Virus record (IMG/VR): IMGVR_UViG_3300027784_000026
Location: 1 to 27,760 of that record
Strand: one strand, 5' to 3'
Length of the DNA stretch: 27,760 nt
Origin: a virus
Both the position numbers and the translations under genes were made by a program. Below are positions 13,628 through 19,517 of the stretch, one piece after another (within the stretch, counting starts at the first letter, position 1; each line of letters starts with the position of its first letter). The notes beneath the pieces were generated by a model that saw only the letters and a list, made by a program, of their open reading frames with translations, was not told the DNA's origin and ran no database searches.

Positions 13628-14269
13628 ATGATTAAAACTGTTAATAATACTTTGACTGAAATTAATGATATGCCTAAGATTGATGCCCCTTTTGTAAGAG
13701 AGGAAAACGAAAACGGTGATTATGTAGTGATTGATGAAATTAACGAAGGTTATGAATGGGTTTTTGAAAAGGATAATGTAATGGCAATAGAAAAGTTAGA
13801 CGGTACTAATGTTTCGGTTATTATCAAAGGTGGACATATTACTGCTGTATTCAATAGAAAAAACAGAGTGCCTGCTTTTAACACTTCAAAAGACTTTATT
13901 ACTAGAGGGTTATTAAACTCTATGGATAGAGGATATTTAAATTTAGAAGATGGGCAATGGTATGGTGAATTAGTCGGCCCTAAAGTGCAAGGTAATCCTT
14001 ATAAATTAGATGAACACTTATGGATACCATTCCAGAGATATTCTTGGAAACACTTAAAATATAAATCTTGGGGTAAATACCCTAAAACTTTCGCAAGCAT
14101 CAATAAGTGGTTTAAAGATGGTTTAATACCATTATTTTACTCAAATATACATGGGGTTGGATTTGATGAAGCAAGAGAAAATTGTACCCCAGAAGGTATA
14201 GTTTTTACTGATTCCGGTACTAAAAAGATGGCAAAATTAAGATATGATATGTTTGAGTGGAATCATTAA
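13628..14269 (+). CDS. Short RNA ligase (Rnl2-type nucleotidyltransferase core)
   Basis: ATP-dependent RNA ligases form a lysyl-AMP and seal RNA nicks, in phages often repairing host tRNA breaks made during defence. Visible motifs are motif I EKLDGTN with Lys56 as the adenylated residue, an Arg/Lys-rich FNRKNRV (75-81), motif III WYGELVG (111-117), motif IIIa-like EHLWIPFQ (129-136), motif IV PEGIVF (188-193) and motif V KMAKLRYDMF (200-209). The product is only 213 aa, against about 330 for T4 Rnl2, and ends shortly after motif V, so it is a bare catalytic core. The ATG at 13628 follows GGGGAGGAATAAATTC; an ATG at 13610 overlaps that SD. An atypical DNA ligase is possible but less likely. 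Confidence 0.8.
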   Translation: MIKTVNNTLTEINDMPKIDAPFVREENENGDYVVIDEINEGYEWVFEKDNVMAIEKLDGTNVSVIIKGGHITAVFNRKNRVPAFNTSKDFITRGLLNSMDRGYLNLEDGQWYGELVGPKVQGNPYKLDEHLWIPFQRYSWKHLKYKSWGKYPKTFASINKWFKDGLIPLFYSNIHGVGFDEARENCTPEGIVFTDSGTKKMAKLRYDMFEWNH

Positions 14270-14293
14270 AGAGGAAACTTAAGGAGGTGTAAG

Positions 14294-15313
14294 ATGGAAC
14301 TAGAAGAAGCTGTTCGGAATATTAATAAGAAAACAGATGATACCATAACACAAGGTAAAGATTATTCTAAAGTAGTTAAAATACCTTTTCCTTCTCCTAA
14401 AATTACATGGCAATTATATGGGGGTATACCAGCTAATAAGATAACTATGATATATGGCCCAGAATCCTCAGGAAAAACAACTGCTGCTTTAGGTTTTATT
14501 TCTATGGCGCAAGATTTATTCCCCGAAGAAAAAACATTATTTGTTGATGCAGAATATGCTCTTGATTTAAACTGGGCTGCAAAAATGGGTGTAAACACAA
14601 CTGACCTATTAATTATGGAACCTAAAGAACAATCAGGTGAAGAAGTCCTTGACCATATCTTAACTTTAGGGGAAACAGGCGAATTATCTACTATTATGTT
14701 GGATAGTATCCCTGCTTTAACCCCTCAAGACCAACTCGAAGGCTCAATAGCTGATAAGACATATGGGGGCATTAGTTTAGGATTAACCAAGTTTTTAAGA
14801 GAGTTTAATAAATTTGATACCAGTCTGTTCATTATTAATCAAGTTCGAGAGGAAATAGATAATCCTTACAAAAATTTACGGATACCAGGAGGAAGAGCAT
14901 TAAGGCATTATAGTTCTCTTATTTTAGAATCAAAAAAAGGCCATTTATTTAATAAAGACGGTCAAAAGGTAAAACGGGGGTCTGATAAACAGGCAGGGCA
15001 TTATGTAAATATAAGAATAAGAAAAACTAAAATATGTAAACCTGATAGAATTGAATCTTCCTTTACTCTTAACTATACTACAGGTATTGATGTTATTTCG
15101 GATACTATTGATATTGCTCAAAAATATGACATTATTAATCGCAGGGGGGCTTATTATTACATCATAAACCCGGAAACAGGTGAAATAAGAACTAAAGATA
15201 AAGAAGAATTAAAGTTTCATGGTAAAACAGCTTTAATTGATAAACTGGAAGAGGATGATGAATTAAAGAAAAACATAATTGACCAGGTACAAGATATAAC
15301 TTTTGACGAATAA
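14294..15313 (+). CDS. recA: RecA/UvsX-type recombinase
   Basis: It should form filaments on ssDNA and drive strand invasion. The Walker A motif GPESSGKTT is at 55-63, with a hydrophobic strand FVDAEYALDLNWAAKMGVN at about 83-101 typical of RecA, and a Walker B-like TIMLDSIPAL at 133-142. The RecA signature INQVREEIDNPY with IPGGRALRHYSSLIL spans 181-211, including the L2-type loop region. The 339-aa length matches bacterial RecA. The SD is TTAAGGAGGTGTAAG. It is followed by a small nuclease gene and the clamp-loader genes. Together with the Rad52-like protein, SSB, RecU-like resolvase and Cas4-like nuclease it completes a phage recombination set. Confidence 0.92.
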   Translation: MELEEAVRNINKKTDDTITQGKDYSKVVKIPFPSPKITWQLYGGIPANKITMIYGPESSGKTTAALGFISMAQDLFPEEKTLFVDAEYALDLNWAAKMGVNTTDLLIMEPKEQSGEEVLDHILTLGETGELSTIMLDSIPALTPQDQLEGSIADKTYGGISLGLTKFLREFNKFDTSLFIINQVREEIDNPYKNLRIPGGRALRHYSSLILESKKGHLFNKDGQKVKRGSDKQAGHYVNIRIRKTKICKPDRIESSFTLNYTTGIDVISDTIDIAQKYDIINRRGAYYYIINPETGEIRTKDKEELKFHGKTALIDKLEEDDELKKNIIDQVQDITFDE

Positions 15314-15326
15314 TGGGGGTGGGTGT

Positions 15327-15671
15327 GTGAAAGAGCATGAAGAAAAGATAGCTAAACAAGTGCAGTTTATTTATCCTTCTGCTTATGTAGTATCAGGTTC
15401 CGGTGCCCCCGACTTTAAATGCGGGGATATTAACTTTAGAGATGGGCTGTTAGATGGGAAAACTAAAGAAAAAGTACAAAAACAACAAACAATCTACAAA
15501 GAGGAATTAAATAAAATAAAGGAAGAAGGGTTTAGAAAGAATAAAGATATATTTGGGTTAGTCATCAACTTTGGGGATTTAGATGGTAAAGAGTACTATA
15601 TATTAGAAGAAGATGTGTTTTTAGATATGTTGCATGCTTATAAGCTGTGGAAGGAGGAACCATTGAAATGA
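15327..15671 (+). CDS. Small PD-(D/E)XK-like nuclease, 114 aa
   Basis: Residues about 19-45 give the nuclease core: VSGSGAPDFKCGDI followed by LLDGKTKEK. The PD pair and the DGK triad sit where VRR-NUC and resolvase-like enzymes have PD and ExK, although Asp replaces the usual Glu and the first catalytic motif is only a Glu/Lys-rich helix (KEHEEKIAKQVQFIYPSA). A following Gln-rich helix (KVQKQQTIYKEELNK) also fits the family. I choose GTG 15327, 13 bases after the RecA stop and preceded by GGGGGTGG. A TTG at 15303 in the same frame is weaker and overlaps RecA. The gene ends inside the SD region of the clamp-loader gene. The activity is an inference. Confidence 0.6.
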   Translation: MKEHEEKIAKQVQFIYPSAYVVSGSGAPDFKCGDINFRDGLLDGKTKEKVQKQQTIYKEELNKIKEEGFRKNKDIFGLVINFGDLDGKEYYILEEDVFLDMLHAYKLWKEEPLK

Positions 15672-16645
15672 ACTTACCTGTTACCTATCGACCAACAAAC
15701 TTTGATGAAGTCATTGGGCAAGATTTAATATGTAAAATACTGCAAAGACAAATAGAAAATGATGATTTAAGTACAGGGTATTTATTTAGTGGTCCAAGTG
15801 GAATAGGTAAAACTACTATCGCTAGAATTATTGCTGATAAAATCAATGCTGAAACTATCGAAATAGATGGGGCTAGTAATAACAGTATAGATGATATAAG
15901 AAATTTACGCAAAGACACTAATTTTAAAAGTTTAACAGGAGATTATAAAGTTTATATTATTGATGAAGCCCACTCACTGTCCAATAGTGCTTTCAATGCT
16001 CTGCTCAAGACCTTAGAAGAACCCCCTAATAGTGTTATATTTATCCTAGCAACTACTGAACCAGAGAAGATTATTCCTACTATAAGAACAAGAACTCAAC
16101 ATTTTAAATTTCAAAGGGTTGATTGGGAAACCATTAAAGACAGGTTAGAAACAATATGTGAGAAGGAAAATAACATTGTTAAAGACCAAATCCTTAACTA
16201 TATCTCAAAGATGTCGAATGGGAGTGTAAGGAGTGCAGTTTCTCTTTTAGAAAAGACCTTAGAGTTAGATAACCCTTCATGGGAAGATATACTTGACGTA
16301 ACCAACACTATCAACTATAAGCATATATTTAAACTAATCTTCTATATAAATAAGGGTAAAGAAGATAAGATTATAGAATTAATTGAAGAATTAAATAAAT
16401 CAGGTAAAAACTTAAGAGTGTTTATTAAAGAAACTATGAAGGTTATTTTAGATATTAAAAAATATAGTTTATTTAATAGTTTTGAGTATATAACAATACC
16501 CACTTTTTATGAAGAGCCAGTACAAAAACTATCTACATTTGAGGGGTTAAATGAACTGTTTATCAAGTTTAATGAACTCTATAATGAGTTAAAGTATGAA
16601 GAGGATATTAAACCTGTGGTTGAAGGAAGAATACTAAACTTTTAG
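15668..16645 (+). CDS. dnaX: Clamp-loader ATPase, DnaX gamma/tau-like
   Basis: It should be the motor of a loader that opens the sliding clamp. The start MNLPVTYRPTNFDEVIGQDL is the DnaX opening. Walker A GPSGIGKTT is at 42-50, Walker B YIIDEAH at 96-102, the stretch NALLKTLEEPP at 110-120 and sensor 1 ILATTEP at 126-132. The SRC motif position reads TRT (141-143), which keeps the arginine finger. The zinc-binding Cys cluster that bacterial DnaX carries after Walker A is missing, which makes the protein resemble an RFC small subunit. At 325 aa it lacks the tau extension, and no dnaX-type slippery site is seen within it. The ATG at 15668 follows AAGGAGGAACCATTGAA and overlaps the nuclease end. 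Confidence 0.9.
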   Translation: MNLPVTYRPTNFDEVIGQDLICKILQRQIENDDLSTGYLFSGPSGIGKTTIARIIADKINAETIEIDGASNNSIDDIRNLRKDTNFKSLTGDYKVYIIDEAHSLSNSAFNALLKTLEEPPNSVIFILATTEPEKIIPTIRTRTQHFKFQRVDWETIKDRLETICEKENNIVKDQILNYISKMSNGSVRSAVSLLEKTLELDNPSWEDILDVTNTINYKHIFKLIFYINKGKEDKIIELIEELNKSGKNLRVFIKETMKVILDIKKYSLFNSFEYITIPTFYEEPVQKLSTFEGLNELFIKFNELYNELKYEEDIKPVVEGRILNF

Positions 16646-16656
16646 GAGGTAATAAA

Positions 16657-17442
16657 ATGAAAACGGGTGATTTAATTTATGTTTGGACAGCTAAGGAACA
16701 ATGGGACTATGGTGGGGATATACCTAATGGCAGTATAGGCACTATTGTAGCTGCTGATGAGGACCATACTAATGCTGACTATGCGGTAAACTTACCAGGT
16801 GTTCGTAAATGTGCTTTTTGGGTTACACAAAATGAAGTGTTTTTGATTGATGAAGGTACATCACTTTCATTTAGTAAGGATGGGGATACAGGTGTAATTA
16901 AAACTATTCGGGGGGATTCAATAGACATAGAGTGGGAACACGCTGGATATATAACACATTCTCAAAACTTCGTAACAGTACTGACTAAAGTAATCAACCA
17001 TAAGGATAAGGAACCAGAAATGAAATTTAAAGTTGGAAATGGGGCAGTAACAGCAAAAGTTGAAGAAGATGGAATAGTTAATACAACTAGGGAATTTAAA
17101 GTTGGGGATACAGTAGCATATAGAAGGTATGAAGCTACTATATTTGGGATTGCTAATCAAGAAGATTTTTCAGGAGTTAAATATGCAATTACTTATACTG
17201 ATGAGGTCGGTGATGTACACCACAACCTGGTATCTGGTAATGAGATTAGCAAGTTAGAAATTGATATTGGAAGTTTAGTAGAACTAAAAGATAAGGAGTC
17301 TTATGGTAACCCTGTTTTTCCTATTTTATATACCATAGAAAGTGGATACAAGGTCGACAATACTACTTATTATGAATGTCGGAGATTATTTACTGATAAC
17401 CTATCTCTGTACAGCGAAGATGAAATAGAGGTAGCAAAGTGA
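16657..17442 (+). CDS. Repeated SH3-like beta-barrel protein, 261 aa
   Basis: The protein is built of several beta-rich segments that each start like a small SH3 or KOW-type barrel: MKTGDLIYVWTAKEQWDY (1-18), EGTSLSFSKDGDTGVIKTIR (about 68-87), EFKVGDTVAYRRYEATIFGI (about 147-166) and IDIGSLVELKDKESYGNPVF (about 206-225). Each has a conserved Gly-Asp or Gly-Ser turn and ends near an N/D-E-V/I strand. Such domains bind nucleic acids or proteins. It sits between the two clamp-loader ATPase genes (the SD is TTAGGAGGTAATAAA, and its stop overlaps the next GTG). A replisome accessory role is possible but rests on context. Confidence 0.55.
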   Translation: MKTGDLIYVWTAKEQWDYGGDIPNGSIGTIVAADEDHTNADYAVNLPGVRKCAFWVTQNEVFLIDEGTSLSFSKDGDTGVIKTIRGDSIDIEWEHAGYITHSQNFVTVLTKVINHKDKEPEMKFKVGNGAVTAKVEEDGIVNTTREFKVGDTVAYRRYEATIFGIANQEDFSGVKYAITYTDEVGDVHHNLVSGNEISKLEIDIGSLVELKDKESYGNPVFPILYTIESGYKVDNTTYYECRRLFTDNLSLYSEDEIEVAK

Positions 17443-18086
17443 TTGGTCAAAAAAGACTGTTAAATAAGGAATTTAGTCAATTTACAATATTATATGGTAA
17501 AAAGGGGAGCGGTAAAAAAACTCTTATCCATGAGAAATATGATGAAATAGCGGGTATCTTTAACACTGTAGAAGAGGTTAGATGGGTGATAGAGGACAGT
17601 AACAAGCTATCCAACCCTAGGTACTACCTGTTTGATAGACCCACTCTAAACGCACAAAGAGCCCTGTTAAAGATAACAGAAGAGCCTAACCCCTTTACCA
17701 ATATCATTGTAATCTGTAGTTATACTACTTATATAATTGAACCACTATATAGTAGAGCCAATATCGAAGAAATGGATAATTATACAGAGGAACAATTAAA
17801 GAGGTTTGGGGATAGTAAATACTATGATACACCTGGCTTATTGATTGATTATGAAGATAAACATATTAAATTAGCTAAACAAATTACTAACATAGAAACT
17901 TTAGATGATGTGTTCACTATCGCAGATGAAATAGATGAACTGTATTTAGTAACTAAACCATTAAAACATATGGTAAGTAGTTCAGTAATCTCTTTAATTC
18001 ATGAGTATGAAAGATATGATGATAACAACTATAATTTTGCAACAGACGAAATGTTGCTGCAAATATGGAGGGGTATAAATGGATAA
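17439..18086 (+). CDS. holB: Clamp-loader delta'-like AAA+ protein, 215 aa
   Basis: It starts MIGQKRLLNKEFSQFTILYG, then the P-loop GKKGSGKKT at 20-28. In place of a full Walker B it has YYLFDRPTLNAQ, and then RALLKITEEPNPFTNIIVIC (74-93) and LYSRANI (103-109), which match the ALLKTLEEP and SRC regions of DnaX/HolB. The degenerate Walker B and preserved SRx Arg are what delta' shows. The product is shorter than HolB (about 330 aa) because the collar domain is reduced. The start is GTG 17439 in a GTGA overlap with the previous gene. It follows the gamma/tau-like gene by one gene and precedes the delta-like gene, so a heteromeric loader is likely. Confidence 0.75.
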   Translation: MIGQKRLLNKEFSQFTILYGKKGSGKKTLIHEKYDEIAGIFNTVEEVRWVIEDSNKLSNPRYYLFDRPTLNAQRALLKITEEPNPFTNIIVICSYTTYIIEPLYSRANIEEMDNYTEEQLKRFGDSKYYDTPGLLIDYEDKHIKLAKQITNIETLDDVFTIADEIDELYLVTKPLKHMVSSSVISLIHEYERYDDNNYNFATDEMLLQIWRGING

Positions 18087-18327
18087 TTTTGATTTTAATA
18101 CAGAAGAACATAGTAACAGAACGGCACTCTTGTTTTTAGCAGCAATTGTAAGTTTTGTATTAGGGGCATTACTCTGGCCATACATTGTTAATTCTTGGTT
18201 TGAATACTTTAATGTTGGGTATAGACTGGTGTGGTGGCAGGGAGGGATACTAGCTTTTGTACCTCTGGTTGGTAAATTAACTATACCATTAGCAATAGTC
18301 ACCTTCATATTAATGTCAACACTATAA
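18079..18327 (+). CDS. Small membrane protein with two TM helices, 82 aa
   Basis: Hydrophobic stretches at about 15-36 (TALLFLAAIVSFVLGALLWP) and 58-80 (GGILAFVPLVGKLTIPLAIV) surround a Trp/Tyr-rich loop (NSWFEYFNVGYRLVWWQ). The N terminus is acidic (MDNFDFNTEEHSNR) and likely cytoplasmic. The SD is TATGGAGGGGTATAA, within the delta'-like gene, with an 8-base overlap. A membrane protein inside the loader gene cluster is odd; it could anchor replication at the membrane or simply be a moron. Family unknown. Confidence 0.6.
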   Translation: MDNFDFNTEEHSNRTALLFLAAIVSFVLGALLWPYIVNSWFEYFNVGYRLVWWQGGILAFVPLVGKLTIPLAIVTFILMSTL

Positions 18328-18337
18328 GGTGGTAATT

Positions 18338-18415
18338 TTGGAAGAATTAGAACAAGTATTAGCAGATATACCACTATTTAAAAAAAAGAGAATCAGTTTA
18401 AAAGGGGGCGAATAA
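18338..18415 (+). CDS. 25-residue peptide before delta-like gene
   Basis: A TTG at 18338, behind TAAGGTGGTAATT, opens MEELEQVLADIPLFKKKRIS plus LKGGE and ends at TAA 18413-18415, overlapping the ATG of the next gene (TAATG). The frame carries the SD of that gene (AAAGGGGGCG). The central ADIPLF followed by KKKR faintly recalls the hydrophobic hexapeptides by which partners bind the beta clamp, but the leading Gln is not in register. The coupling and composition suggest a real microprotein. Confidence 0.4.
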   Translation: MEELEQVLADIPLFKKKRISLKGGE

Positions 18416-19182
18416 TGAATCCTGATGAATTTTTAAGTATAGAGGATAAAAAAGATAAATATTTATTTGTGGGGTATAATCAAATTACTAAATACTTACT
18501 AGATAATTGGTTGGGGGACTACAAGGTTAAGGATAAATTACCCAAAGGAGGTTTGATACACAACAATATAGTAGTTCGTAATGATGATTTACTTAGTCAA
18601 AGTTTACAAGAGATACAAAGACCATATAAGTTTGCAGTTGTGGCTGATAAAGTAGATAACAGAAGAAAGATGTTTAAAGATGCATATGTAAATACTACAG
18701 ACAAAAAGTACTTACTTAAAAAGATAAAAAAGAGAACATCTTATCCAGAGAAACTATATAATTATTGTAATGATGTGGCACATATAATGAATGAAGTCAA
18801 CAAATTAAAGTATATGGATAACCCTGATGAATATGTTAAAAATTTAAAAATTGCGGGTGATAAGGAAATATTTAAATTTCTTGATAAGTTGTTTAAAGGT
18901 CAAAACTGTTTAGGTAATATTAATGAACACCCTTTAAAAATACTATATATGATTACTAACCAACTAAAGGGGATGATAATCTGCAAAAAATGTAAAGACA
19001 CTTATGGATTGCACCCTTATAGGCAGAAAATATTTAAAAAATTAAATAAAAACTTCACACTGCAAGAATTATTGGAACTATTATTTAAATCTACAGAAAT
19101 AGAAAGAATGATAAAAACAGGTAAAATAGAACCAAAAATAGGGCTAGAATACTTAGTGGTGATAACTAATGAAATATATTAA
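18415..19182 (+). CDS. holA: Clamp-loader delta-like protein (HolA-like)
   Basis: Delta is the subunit that opens the clamp ring. The C-terminal half matches HolA: HPLKILYMITNQLKGMIICK (about 177-196), then GLHPYRQKIFKKLNK (about 202-216), where HolA has its GLHPY-type segment, then FTLQELLELLFKSTEIERMI and KTGKIEPKIGLEYLVV, the usual end with a K-TG-x-x-P loop. The N-terminal part (DKYLFVGYNQITKYLLDN) corresponds weakly to HolA's opening strand and has no P-loop, as expected. At 255 aa it is shorter than HolA (about 340). The ATG follows AAAAGGGGGCGAATA. With the two AAA+ genes and the clamp it makes a full loader set. Confidence 0.68.
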   Translation: MNPDEFLSIEDKKDKYLFVGYNQITKYLLDNWLGDYKVKDKLPKGGLIHNNIVVRNDDLLSQSLQEIQRPYKFAVVADKVDNRRKMFKDAYVNTTDKKYLLKKIKKRTSYPEKLYNYCNDVAHIMNEVNKLKYMDNPDEYVKNLKIAGDKEIFKFLDKLFKGQNCLGNINEHPLKILYMITNQLKGMIICKKCKDTYGLHPYRQKIFKKLNKNFTLQELLELLFKSTEIERMIKTGKIEPKIGLEYLVVITNEIY

Positions 19183-19507
19183 TTCAAATTTACTTAACCA
19201 AGCTAATTATAGAAAAGAAAGTTCTATTAAGTATCTTTTCAAACAATATCACTGGTTGCGTGAATTAAGTTATTCGGGGGACAGTGTGGCCCTGTCAATA
19301 CTTATGGATTTAAATGCTTGTCTAGAACATGAATATCTAACAGATAAGCAAAGAAAAGCATTATATTATTACTACATACAACAATATACATTTCATGAAG
19401 TGGCAGAGAAACTAGAACTTAAATTTCATAGTTCGGCCCAAAACAGAGTAAATAGTGGGGTAAGCAGGGTAAAGGATTTATTAACAGGGGAAGAAAAATT
19501 ATACTAG
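19169..19507 (+). CDS. Sigma region 4-like HTH protein, 112 aa
   Basis: The second half has LTDKQRKALYYYYIQQYTFH followed by EVAEKLELKFHSSAQNRVNS and GVSRVKDLL, the pattern of a sigma-70 region 4 helix-turn-helix in which a Tyr-rich helix precedes the recognition helix. The N-terminal half is helical, without a clear region 2. It resembles small phage regulators of the ArpU/sigma-like type that turn on late genes. It overlaps the delta-like gene by 14 bases and lies before the RNR gene. It may regulate the - strand late genes, but no target site is identifiable. Confidence 0.65.
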   Translation: MKYINSNLLNQANYRKESSIKYLFKQYHWLRELSYSGDSVALSILMDLNACLEHEYLTDKQRKALYYYYIQQYTFHEVAEKLELKFHSSAQNRVNSGVSRVKDLLTGEEKLY

Positions 19508-19517
19508 GAGGGGTTCA

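Noticed and set aside
15668-16645. dnaX-type frameshift inside the clamp-loader ATPase gene
   Set aside because: No slippery heptamer in the proper phase and no tau-like extension were seen; the frame ends normally.
17994-18374. Open frame of 126 codons on the - strand
   Set aside because: It overlaps the delta'-like end and the small membrane protein gene, has no SD, and its composition mirrors the + strand hydrophobic gene.
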